Positions 45,704 to 54,941 of a stretch of 64,000 nt of DNA are shown in pieces. The first letter of the stretch is position 1; every line of letters starts with the position of its first letter. Position numbers and translations under genes: made by a program. Location: contig NZ_JAPNUE010000001.1 in the NCBI RefSeq assembly GCF_026626305.1, forward strand, positions 62,001 to 126,000. Direction: 5' to 3'. This stretch comes from Frigidibacter sp. RF13 (GTDB lineage Bacteria > Pseudomonadota > Alphaproteobacteria > Rhodobacterales > Rhodobacteraceae). The notes below the pieces were generated by a model that was given only the letters and a program-made list of their open reading frames with translations, searched no databases and was not told the origin of the DNA.

Positions 45704-46906
45704 TCAGGCGCGGCGCATGAGCAAGTAGGCGAGACCCGAACAGAGCGCCGCACCGATCATCGCGGGCACCGACGTGCCGTCGAAGGCAAGGCCAACCGGC
45801 CCGGCGATGGCGACCGCAAGAACCGTCGAGATGGCAGCGATGACTGACGTAGCCATACCCGCGACATGGCCCATTGTCTGCATGGCAAGTGCATTGAGAT
45901 TGCCGAAGGTGAAGCCCGCGATGAAGAAGACGCTGGTGGCCCAGATGTAGAAGGCGAGGAATGACCCGGCGCCCGACAGGAAGAGCGCGACCATGAACGC
46001 CGACAGCAGGAACTGCCCGAAATAGGCAGCGAGAACCAGTTTCCGCATGCCGAGGCGCCCCACCAGTCGGCCGTTGATGAAGGAAGCGGTGGCCGAGAAG
46101 GCAGCGATCAGTGCGAACCAATAGGGGAAGCTTTCGGCCTTGCCGTAGGTCTGGTCGAAGATCTGCTGGATCGAGGAGAGAAGCGCGAACATCTGCCCGA
46201 AGCCGAGCGTCATCACGAAAGTGTAAAGCCGCACCTCGCGCGAGCGCAGCACCTGTTTCAGCCCATCAAGAATCACCGCGCCCTGCAGCGGGCGGCGCGC
46301 ATCGGCATGCAATGTCTCTGGCTGGCGGATACTGACCCAACTGATGGCGATCAGGCCGAAGGCGGCGAAGGCAAGGAAAATGCCGTGCCAGCTTGAGATC
46401 GCGATCACGCCCGCGCCGATCATCGGCGCAAGAGCCGGGACGACCATGAAGACCATCATCACAAAGGACATCACGCGCGCCATCTCGCGCCCTTCGTAAA
46501 GGTCGCGGCTCAGCGCTACGCCCGCGATTCGGGGACCGGAGGCGCCGAGACCCTGAAGGAAGCGCGCGGCGAGCAGGAATTCCAGACTGTCGGCTTCCCG
46601 TGCCAGAAGGGCGGCGCAGATATAGACGATAAGGCCTGCCGCGATGACCGGCTTGCGCCCGAAAGCATCAGACAGGGGCCCCGCGAATAAAGTGCCGGTG
46701 CCCATGCCGAGGACGAACGCCGACAGGATCAACTGTGCCCGGTTCGGCGCGTCGGGCGACAGGTCTGCTGCGATCTGCGGTAGGGCGGGCAGCATCGCGT
46801 CGATGGAAAAGGCGATTGTCGCAAAGAGCATCGCCAGCATCGCGGTGAATTCAGGAAGCGCCAGCCGCCGGATCGCGGGGACGGGCGGGGCGGGAACATC
46901 GCTCAT
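45704..46906 (-). CDS. Bcr/CflA-family multidrug efflux MFS transporter
   Basis: A 400-aa inner-membrane antiporter with about 12 hydrophobic segments. Signature parts are IDAMLPALPQIAADL at the first periplasmic loop, GTLFAGPLSDAFGRKPVI (MFS motif A), and GLGASGPRIAGVALSRDLYEG. It overlaps the DsbA-family gene by 4 bases. Drug or amino-acid-derived substrates are typical of this family; none is identifiable here. Confidence 0.87.
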   Translation of the reverse strand: MSDVPAPPVPAIRRLALPEFTAMLAMLFATIAFSIDAMLPALPQIAADLSPDAPNRAQLILSAFVLGMGTGTLFAGPLSDAFGRKPVIAAGLIVYICAALLAREADSLEFLLAARFLQGLGASGPRIAGVALSRDLYEGREMARVMSFVMMVFMVVPALAPMIGAGVIAISSWHGIFLAFAAFGLIAISWVSIRQPETLHADARRPLQGAVILDGLKQVLRSREVRLYTFVMTLGFGQMFALLSSIQQIFDQTYGKAESFPYWFALIAAFSATASFINGRLVGRLGMRKLVLAAYFGQFLLSAFMVALFLSGAGSFLAFYIWATSVFFIAGFTFGNLNALAMQTMGHVAGMATSVIAAISTVLAVAIAGPVGLAFDGTSVPAMIGAALCSGLAYLLMRRA

Positions 46907-47550
46907 GCGCTTCGTTCTTTCAGCTGGGCATTGATATCGTCGATGATGCCGGTCCAGACCTCGGTCGGCTGGGCGCCCTGCACGACATGGCGCCCGGCGA
47001 TGACAAAGGCCGGAACCCCGCTGACGCCCTTGGTGCGGCTGTTCTGGACACGGGCGGAAATGTCGGCGCGGTCGGCGTCGCTGTCCAGAAGCTGCGCGAT
47101 CATCGACCGGTCAAGACCGACGCCCTCGGCCAGATCGGCAAGCTGAGTGCGGTCGCCGATATCCTTGCCTTCGCGCCAGTAGGCCCGGAAGAGGACCGAA
47201 ACCATCGCGGTCTGCCGCCCCTCGAGCCCTGCCCAGTGGATCAGCCGGTGGGCATCGAGCGTGTTGGGGGAGCGATCGACGGCGGGCAGGTCAAACTCGA
47301 CACCGGCTTTTTCGGCGTGCGCAAGAAGCGGCTCGTGGATGCGAAGGATACTTTCGCGTGAGCCGAACTTCGCCGCCATATAGTCCTGCCGGTTCATGCC
47401 TTCGGGCGGCATGTCGGGATTGAGCTGGTAGGGATGCCACTCGATCTCGAACGGATGGTCTGGGCGCTCCTCGAGCGCCCGGTCGAGATAGGCCTTGCCG
47501 ACATAACACCAGGGGCAGGCGACGTCGGAAATGATGTCGAGCTTGATCAT
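46903..47550 (-). CDS. DsbA-family oxidoreductase, FrnE-like
   Basis: A cytosolic thioredoxin-fold protein of 215 aa with the active site CPWC in DVACPWCYVGK at residue 13. Downstream are the FrnE features FEIEWHPYQLNPDMPPEG and the cis-Pro loop GVSGVPAFVIAGRHVVQGAQ. It has no signal peptide, which separates it from periplasmic DsbA. It lies at the start of a two-gene unit with the MFS transporter. It probably acts in disulfide or isomerase chemistry under oxidative stress. Confidence 0.88.
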   Translation of the reverse strand: MIKLDIISDVACPWCYVGKAYLDRALEERPDHPFEIEWHPYQLNPDMPPEGMNRQDYMAAKFGSRESILRIHEPLLAHAEKAGVEFDLPAVDRSPNTLDAHRLIHWAGLEGRQTAMVSVLFRAYWREGKDIGDRTQLADLAEGVGLDRSMIAQLLDSDADRADISARVQNSRTKGVSGVPAFVIAGRHVVQGAQPTEVWTGIIDDINAQLKERSA

Positions 47551-47731
47551 GGCCCTTGCTCCGCTCTTGACGGTTCCACTCCGGACGGGTCCGGCGACCC
47601 TGCATGAGCCGGGGCAGGGGGGGAGTCAATGCGGGCGGTCGCGGTAGCGTGAGTCTTCGACCGCACGCAGGCATCGGGAGTCTGTGCGTGCGCGCACGCT
47701 TTGAGCCGAAGTGACCGTTACACAAAAGCGA

Positions 47732-47753
47732 ACCGGCCCCGGAAGGGGCCGGT
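47732..47753 (-). terminator. Terminator of the DUF2852 gene
   Basis: Perfect 9-bp stem ACCGGCCCC-GGAA-GGGGCCGGT, followed on the minus strand by TCGCTTTTGTG. It lies about 54 bases after the DUF2852 stop. Confidence 0.75.
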
Positions 47754-47806
47754 CGACTGACGCACCGGGGCAGGCCACATGGCCGCGCCGAGGGGACGGC
47801 CGGGCG

Positions 47807-48265
47807 TCAGTAGCTGCCGCGCTGGGGGGCGCGCTCTTCGCCCTGAGGTTCGGCGTCTTCGGCCGGCGTCTCGTCACGGGCCTGACGGGCGCGTTCGTCC
47901 AGATACTGGTCGAATTCGGACTTGTCCTTCGAGGCGCGCAGCCGCTCGAGGAAGGCCTCGAAATCAGCCTGTTCGCGCTCGAGCCGGTCAAGCGTGTCGG
48001 CCTTGTAGGAATCGAAGGCGGAATTGCCGGACGAGCGGAATCCGTGGCGGTGACGGTTGGCCCAGGCGCCGTGATCGCGCATGGTGCGCGCGCCGCATCC
48101 TTTCGAGAACATGCGTTTGCTCCAGATCATATAGGCCAGAAGCGCGAGGCCTACCGGCCAGAAGAAGATAAAGCCAAGCACCATGGCGGCGATCCAGGCG
48201 CCCTTGCCGCGTTCGTCAAGCCAGAGCTCGGCGCGCGTGGGCCATGAGGCGGTTGTCGTGGTCAT
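47807..48265 (-). CDS. DUF2852 membrane protein
   Basis: A 152-aa protein with one or two hydrophobic segments (WIAAMVLGFIFFWPVGLALLAYMIW) after a soluble N-terminus, followed by a cytoplasmic tail that is charged and probably helical (DTLDRLEREQADFEAFLERLRASKD). This matches the DUF2852 family of alphaproteobacteria, function unknown. Its upstream region (48276-48388) is unusually rich in repeats, described separately, which suggests tight regulation. Confidence 0.78.
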   Translation of the reverse strand: MTTTTASWPTRAELWLDERGKGAWIAAMVLGFIFFWPVGLALLAYMIWSKRMFSKGCGARTMRDHGAWANRHRHGFRSSGNSAFDSYKADTLDRLEREQADFEAFLERLRASKDKSEFDQYLDERARQARDETPAEDAEPQGEERAPQRGSY

Positions 48266-48275
48266 AGGTCCCTCC

Positions 48276-48388
48276 GTGAACCAGCGTGAACCGGAATATC
48301 CGTGAACCGGATGTGAATGTCTTTCACATGGTCAAGATTGGGTCTTTGGCCGTCGGCGTCAAGAGGGAATGTGAATTAATTTAACATA
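48276..48388 (-). promoter_or_regulatory. Repeat-rich region upstream of the DUF2852 gene
   Basis: Two near-identical 19-bp palindromes: ATGTGAA-tgtct-TTCACAT (48311-48329, perfect) and ATGTGAA-ttaat-TTAACAT (48369-48387, one mismatch), with centres 58 bases apart. Nearer the gene, GGTTCACG occurs three times in about 40 bases on the minus strand, the last next to the ribosome binding site GGAGGG. The pattern suggests an operator array. Confidence 0.6.
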
Positions 48389-48403
48389 CCCGCGAAAAGG
48401 CGC

Positions 48404-48874
48404 TCAGCCGGTGAAATGGGCGAGCTGCGCGCCGGTCAGTTGCAGCAGCCGCTTGGGAGCAATGGCGAAGATGTGACGCGGCGTTCCCGCCGCAGCCCAA
48501 ACCCGGTCGAAGTCAAGAAGGCGGGGGTCGAAATAGTTCGGAACTGGAGTCAGATGGCCGATGGGGGCTACCCCGCCGATGGCAAAACCGGTCTCGGCCC
48601 GGACCTGATCGGCATCGGCACGGCCAAGGGACTGGCCCGCGACAGCGCTGGCCTTGACCGGATCGACGCGGTTGCCGCCTGCGGTCATGAACAGCACGAT
48701 ATGACCGTTCGCCTCGCCCCGGAAGATGATCGACTTGACGATCTGGTCGGTCAGGCAGCCCGCGCAGGCGGCAGCCTGTTCGGCCGTTCGCGTCTCGACC
48801 GGAGCCTCGACGATCTCGATCCGTTCGCCTGCCGCTTCCAGCGCGGCGCGCACCCGCGCGAGTGACTTGCTCAT
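48404..48874 (-). CDS. YbaK/EbsC-family aminoacyl-tRNA deacylase
   Basis: A 156-aa protein of the YbaK/ProX family that hydrolyses mischarged tRNA (for example Cys-tRNA-Pro or Ala-tRNA-Pro). It shows CLTDQIVKSIIFRG, LFMTAGGNRVDPVKAS, ETGFAIGGVAPIGHL and a final IFAIAPKRLLQLTG. ATG 48874 is selected; a frame of the same phase continues through glnE antisense, but that extension is a shadow. It diverges from glnE. Confidence 0.85.
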   Translation of the reverse strand: MSKSLARVRAALEAAGERIEIVEAPVETRTAEQAAACAGCLTDQIVKSIIFRGEANGHIVLFMTAGGNRVDPVKASAVAGQSLGRADADQVRAETGFAIGGVAPIGHLTPVPNYFDPRLLDFDRVWAAAGTPRHIFAIAPKRLLQLTGAQLAHFTG

Positions 48875-48944
48875 CCCGTCTCCCCTTTGCGGCGAGAGAA
48901 GCGCGAAATCGGCGTAGGTTGCAATAGATGATCCGCGCCGGGGA

Positions 48945-49030
48945 AACGGGGGCTCGTCGAGCACTTCGTGCGCTCCTCGCAAGGCCGGGCGGCCCGACGA
49001 GAAACGAAGTGCCCGAGGAGGCACTCGGGA
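48945..49030. repeat. Dispersed palindromic intergenic element, copy 2
   Basis: CTCGTCGAGCACTTCGTGCGCTCCTCGC is followed, after GGCCGGGCGGCC, by CCGACGAGAAACGAAGTGC and CGAGGAGGCAC, so the two arms are related inverted copies. The 19 bases at 48994-49012 are the exact inverse of 35552-35570. It lies between the divergent ybaK-like gene and glnE, unlike copy 1, which is at a convergent site. Confidence 0.6.
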
Positions 49031-49069
49031 CGGGTTGAAGCGGAACCGGCGCCCGCCTAGGGTCGGCGC

Positions 49070-51859
49070 ATGAGCTTCTCCACGCGCCTCTCCCGCTGCC
49101 CGATCCCCTATGAACCCGACCGGGGTGCGGACATCGCCGCGCGGTTTGCAGGGCTCGACCCGGCGCTGCGGGAACTGCTTGTCGGGACCGCTGGGTGCAG
49201 CCCCTATCTTGCGGGTCTGATGGAGCGGGAGGCGGATTGGCTGGAAAGCGCGTTCGACGATCCCGAGGCGGCTCTCCGGGCGCTCCTCGCCGACGGCGCG
49301 ACGGAGGGCAGCGATGCACTGGGTCCGCTCCTGCGCAGCGCTAAGCGCCGGGTTGCGCTTCTTGCAGGGCTCGCCGATCTGGGCGGGGTTTGGACGCTGG
49401 AAGAGGTCACGGGCGCGCTGACCGCGCTTGCCGACCGCGCGGTCACGCTCGCGCTCCGCGCGCTGGTGGGCGACGAGATCCGGCGCGGGCGTCTGCCCGG
49501 GGCGACGCCTGACGATGCCGAAACCGCAGGCGGCATGGTGACACTCGCCATGGGCAAGATGGGGGCGGGGGAGCTGAACTATTCCTCCGACATCGACCTC
49601 ATCTGCCTGTTCGACGACAGCCGGTTCGCGGCAGAAGACGTGCAGGAGGCGCGTGCCTCCTTCATCCGCGTGGTGCGCCGGATGACTGCGCTTCTCAGCG
49701 ACCTGACCTCCGAAGGCTATGTCTTTCGCACCGACCTTCGGCTCCGCCCCGATGCCTCGGTCACGCCGGTCTGTATCTCTATGTCGGCGGCCGAAAGCTA
49801 CTACGAGGCCCAAGGGCGGACTTGGGAGCGGGCGGCCTATATCAAGGCCCGCCCCTCGGGCGGTGATCTGGCGGCGGGCGAGCGGTTCCTGTCGGCGCTC
49901 ACCCCCTTCGTCTGGCGCCGCCATCTCGATTTCGCGGCGATCCAGGATGCGCATGACATGCGGCTTCGCATCCGCGACCACAAGGGCCTGCACGGGCCGG
50001 TGGTGCTGGAAGGCCATGACATCAAACTCGGCGTCGGCGGTATCCGCGAGATCGAGTTCTTCACCCAGACACGGCAGCTGATCGCCGGCGGGCGCGATCC
50101 GGACCTCAGGCAGCGCGGCACAGTGCCGGGCCTTGCCGCTCTCGCCTCGAAAGGCTGGGTGACACCGGACGTGGCGGATGAACTGACGCTGCACTACCGG
50201 GCGCTCCGCGATATCGAACACCGGGTGCAGATGGTGCAGGACGCCCAGACTCACGACCTGCCGATCACGGCCGACGGGATCGAGCGGATCGCGCGGATGT
50301 GCGGCGAGGGTGACACGGCGGCCTTCCGGGCGGCCCTCAAGGCGCGATTCGAACGGGTGGCGGAACTGACCGAGGGCTTCTTCGCGCCGGGCGAAGCGCG
50401 CCGCGACGGGCCGGAGATCACCGAAGAGATGCGGGCCACGGTCGATGGCTGGCGCGCCTATCCGGCGCTGCGCTCGGAGCGTGCGGTGCGGATTTTCAAA
50501 CGTCTCCAGCCGGAAATCCTGCGCCGCCTCGGTGCTTCGGCCAACCCGGCCGAGGCGCTGAACCAGTTCGACGGGTTCCTGAAGGGCCTTCCCGCCGGAG
50601 TACAGCTTTTTTCGCTCTTCGAGGCGAATGCGCAGCTCATCGACCTGATCGTCGATATCTGCGGGACGGCGCCAGGCCTTGCCGCCCATCTGTCGCGGAA
50701 TTCCGGTGTTCTCGATGCGGTGATCGGCGGGTCTTTTTTCGCGCCCTGGCCGGGCGGCGCGGCGCTTGCCGCCCTGCTGGCCGAGGAGCTTGCGGCCGAG
50801 CTCGATTACGAACGCAAACTCGATGCGGCCCGGCGCTGGGTGAAGGAATGGCACTTCCGCATCGGCGTCCACCATTTGCGCGGCCTGATCGACGCCAGCG
50901 AGGCCGGGCGGCAATATGCCGACCTCGCTGGGGCGGCGGTGCGGGCGGTCTGGGCGCCGGTGGTGGCGGAGTTTTCCCGCAAGCATGGGGCGCCGCCCGG
51001 GCGCGGCGCGGTGGTGCTCGGCATGGGGTCGCTCGGGGCCGAGCGGCTGAATGCCGCCTCGGACCTCGACCTTCTGATGATCTATGACGATCTCGGGCAG
51101 GAGGCGTCTGACGGGCCGCGCCCGCTTGCGTCGCGCGCCTACTATGCACGCCTCACGCAGGCCTTCGTGACGGCGCTGACCGTGCCGATGGCCGAGGGGC
51201 GGCTCTACGAGGTCGACATGCGGCTTCGCCCCTCGGGGCGGCAGGGGCCGGTCGCCGTGTCGCTTGCCGCCTTCCGCGATTACCAGATGAGCGAGGCCTG
51301 GACCTGGGAACATCTCGCACTGACCCGCGCCCGGCCGGTTGCGGGGCCGGAGAATCTGGCGGCGGAGATCGAAGCGATCCGTCGCGAGGTTCTGATTGCC
51401 AAGGCGGACGGAGAGAAGATCCTGCCTGACACCGCCGAGATGCGGGACCGAATCTTTGCGGCAAAGGCGCCGGATGGCGAATGGGAGGCGAAGATCGGCC
51501 CAGGCCGATTGCAGGATATCGAGCTTCTCGCCCAGTCGGCGGCGCTGAGGGCGGCCGATCCGGCGCGACGGACTGAGGCGCAATTGCGGGCCGGGCGCCG
51601 CGCGGGCCTGATCGCGGCGGCGGATGAGGAGGCCCTGCAGGCCGCTTACCGGTTCTTCTGGCGGCTTCAGGCGGGGGGGCGGCTTCTGACCGAGAGGCCA
51701 CTCGACATGGAAGCGATCGGTGCGGGCGGGCGGGCCTTTCTGTTGCGCGAGACGCAAATGTCGTCGCTCGACACGCTCAGGTCGGAATTGGCGGGCCATG
51801 TCGCGCGGACCGCCGAAATCGTGGCGCAAGGATTGAACCGGCCGGAGGCCGGTCGGTGA
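49070..51859 (+). CDS. glnE: Bifunctional glutamine synthetase adenylyltransferase/deadenylyltransferase
   Basis: Adenylylates GlnA when nitrogen is plentiful and removes AMP when it is scarce. The 929-aa protein holds both nucleotidyltransferase domains: one with GKMGAGELNYSSDIDLICLFDD at about residue 160 (deadenylylation), and a second with GSLGAERLNAASDLDLLMIYDD at about residue 650 (adenylylation). Each is followed by a helical GlnE-associated region. GlnA and GlnB are not in the window. A gene of unknown function follows 28 bases later. Confidence 0.96.
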   Translation: MSFSTRLSRCPIPYEPDRGADIAARFAGLDPALRELLVGTAGCSPYLAGLMEREADWLESAFDDPEAALRALLADGATEGSDALGPLLRSAKRRVALLAGLADLGGVWTLEEVTGALTALADRAVTLALRALVGDEIRRGRLPGATPDDAETAGGMVTLAMGKMGAGELNYSSDIDLICLFDDSRFAAEDVQEARASFIRVVRRMTALLSDLTSEGYVFRTDLRLRPDASVTPVCISMSAAESYYEAQGRTWERAAYIKARPSGGDLAAGERFLSALTPFVWRRHLDFAAIQDAHDMRLRIRDHKGLHGPVVLEGHDIKLGVGGIREIEFFTQTRQLIAGGRDPDLRQRGTVPGLAALASKGWVTPDVADELTLHYRALRDIEHRVQMVQDAQTHDLPITADGIERIARMCGEGDTAAFRAALKARFERVAELTEGFFAPGEARRDGPEITEEMRATVDGWRAYPALRSERAVRIFKRLQPEILRRLGASANPAEALNQFDGFLKGLPAGVQLFSLFEANAQLIDLIVDICGTAPGLAAHLSRNSGVLDAVIGGSFFAPWPGGAALAALLAEELAAELDYERKLDAARRWVKEWHFRIGVHHLRGLIDASEAGRQYADLAGAAVRAVWAPVVAEFSRKHGAPPGRGAVVLGMGSLGAERLNAASDLDLLMIYDDLGQEASDGPRPLASRAYYARLTQAFVTALTVPMAEGRLYEVDMRLRPSGRQGPVAVSLAAFRDYQMSEAWTWEHLALTRARPVAGPENLAAEIEAIRREVLIAKADGEKILPDTAEMRDRIFAAKAPDGEWEAKIGPGRLQDIELLAQSAALRAADPARRTEAQLRAGRRAGLIAAADEEALQAAYRFFWRLQAGGRLLTERPLDMEAIGAGGRAFLLRETQMSSLDTLRSELAGHVARTAEIVAQGLNRPEAGR

Positions 51860-51887
51860 AGGGCCCTGTCGGATGGCGAGGAAGATC

Positions 51888-52166
51888 ATGGAGCTGAATT
51901 TGGCTGACCCGAAAGGGCTGATCCGCGAAAGCTATGCGATCGAAGGGATCACGGGTGGCGAATGCCGGTCGATCTTTCTCGACTGGCTTCTTAGCCTGAA
52001 GCCCGGCGTGGAACCGGCCGAAGCGGCGCGGGTGATGATCGCGACCTACGCGCTCGACCGGCCGGATCATCCGATGTCGCGGGTGCTGGAAGAGGGGTTG
52101 AAGGCGCCGCCGGTGGCCAGCCGCCGAGGCGGGCGTGCGGGCCGGTTGCGGTCTGCCGAACAGTAA
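51888..52166 (+). CDS. Conserved hypothetical protein downstream of glnE
   Basis: A 92-aa soluble protein that I cannot assign. It starts at ATG 51888 (GAGGAAG upstream); an ATG at 51873 would add five residues. It contains LADPKGLIRESYAIEGITGGECRSIFLDWLLSL, then MIATYALDRPDHPMSRVLEEGL, and a basic Arg/Gly tail. It is probably cotranscribed with glnE and followed by the double hairpin at 52175-52223. A similar small protein after glnE is familiar from other Rhodobacterales. Confidence 0.65.
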   Translation: MELNLADPKGLIRESYAIEGITGGECRSIFLDWLLSLKPGVEPAEAARVMIATYALDRPDHPMSRVLEEGLKAPPVASRRGGRAGRLRSAEQ

Positions 52167-52174
52167 GGCCGGTC

Positions 52175-52223
52175 CCAAAATCCTTTCAAAGGATTTTGGC
52201 AAATTTCTTTCAAAGAAATTTGC
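52175..52223. terminator. Double hairpin terminator at convergent genes (family locus B)
   Basis: Two perfect 25-nt palindromes with CTTTCAAAG cores: 52175-52199 (CCAAAATCCTTT and its complement) and 52199-52223 (GCAAATTTCTTT and its complement), sharing one base. They lie between the convergent ends of the hypothetical gene after glnE and eda. Confidence 0.8.
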
Positions 52224-52239
52224 GCGCGACCCCGAAGGG

Positions 52240-52884
52240 TCAGGCGCGGGGCAGAGCCGCTGCATCCCGCGCCAACGCCTCGATTGTTTGCCAGTCGCCC
52301 GACGCAACGGCGTCAGCGGGCGCGACCCAAGAACCGCCGCAGCAGAGGATGTTCTTCAGCTTCAGATAGTCGCCTACATTCTTCATCGAGATTCCGCCGG
52401 TTGGGCAGAAGCGCACCTGAGGGATCGGGCCGCCGAGCGCCTTGATCGCCGCCGCGCCGCCCGAGGTTTCGGCGGGGAAGAATTTCTGCACCGTATAGCC
52501 CTTCTCCAGAAGCCCCATCACCTCGGTCGCGGTGACAGCGCCAGGCAGGAGGGCCAATTCCTCGTCCTCGCAGGCTTTTAGAAGACTGTCGGTCGCGCCG
52601 GGCGAGACGCCGAAGTGTGCGCCCGCTTTCTTTGCAGCTTTCACGTCGGCGGGGGTCAGGAGCGTGCCTGCGCCCACGACACCGCCCTCGACCCCGGCCA
52701 TGATGCGGATCGCTTCAAGGGCGGCGGGCGTGCGGAGCGTCACCTCGAGCGCGGGCAGGCCACCTGCGACAAGCGCGCGGGCGAGCCCCTCGGCGCGAGA
52801 GGCGTCGTCGATCACCAGGACCGGGACGATGGGGGCAAGGGCGCAGATCTCGGCGGCTTTCACGCTTTGCTGGGCGGGGGTCAT
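52240..52884 (-). CDS. eda: 2-dehydro-3-deoxy-phosphogluconate (KDPG) aldolase
   Basis: Splits KDPG to pyruvate and glyceraldehyde 3-phosphate, the second step of the Entner-Doudoroff pathway. The 214-aa protein shows the Glu of ALEVTLRTPAALEAI, GAGTLLTPADVKAAKKAGAHFGVSPG, the Schiff-base Lys in VQKFFPAE and CPTGGISMKNVGDYL. It follows edd on the same strand, 97 bases apart, with the CCTCCGGCGGGG element between them. Confidence 0.94.
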   Translation of the reverse strand: MTPAQQSVKAAEICALAPIVPVLVIDDASRAEGLARALVAGGLPALEVTLRTPAALEAIRIMAGVEGGVVGAGTLLTPADVKAAKKAGAHFGVSPGATDSLLKACEDEELALLPGAVTATEVMGLLEKGYTVQKFFPAETSGGAAAIKALGGPIPQVRFCPTGGISMKNVGDYLKLKNILCCGGSWVAPADAVASGDWQTIEALARDAAALPRA

Positions 52885-52919
52885 GATCGTTGGCCTTTCG
52901 CGGGGTAGAGGCGACGGAT

Positions 52920-52970
52920 GCCTCCGGCGGGGATATTTGTTCCAGTGTGAAGGGGGCTTTCACCCCCTGA
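52920..52970. repeat. CCTCCGGCGGGGATATTTG element between edd and eda
   Basis: GCCTCCGGCGGGGATATTTGTTCCAGTGTGAA, followed by a small AGGGGG-CTTTCA-CCCCCT hairpin. The same element, in the opposite orientation, occurs at 30663-30716. It may act as a transcript-end or processing site between edd and eda. Confidence 0.6.
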
Positions 52971-52981
52971 GCGGGCAGCGT

Positions 52982-54787
<1,806 letters not shown>

Positions 54788-54835
54788 CGGGCTCTCCTTC
54801 AGGCAGCGGACAGGGCGGCAGCGCAATAACACGGA

Positions 54836-54851
54836 TTGTTAGCGCTAACAA
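54836..54851. promoter_or_regulatory. LacI-type operator upstream of edd
   Basis: A perfect 16-bp palindrome, TTGTTAGCGCTAACAA, in the divergent spacer between edd and rlmI. The core GTTAGCGCTAAC, with central CG, is typical of LacI-family sites for sugar-acid repressors. It probably represses edd (and eda) until gluconate or a related signal appears. No LacI-type gene is in the window. Confidence 0.8.
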
Positions 54852-54941
54852 CAGCCATATCGCCATCATCAGGAACTGTCGCAGGCGCGCGCCCCTTTCG
54901 CAAGCGGGGGGGACGGGGTAGAGGGGCGAAAAGAGGTATGC

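Noticed and set aside
48276..48300. GTTCACG repeats as an SOS box for the DUF2852 gene
   Set aside because: The GTTC copies are spaced by 6 and 12 bases, not 7.
48404..51889. A 1,161-codon open frame on the minus strand covering all of glnE
   Set aside because: High GC makes antisense stops rare. Only its last 156 codons (YbaK) look like protein; the rest is Arg/Pro-rich shadow of glnE, which has strong motifs on the plus strand.
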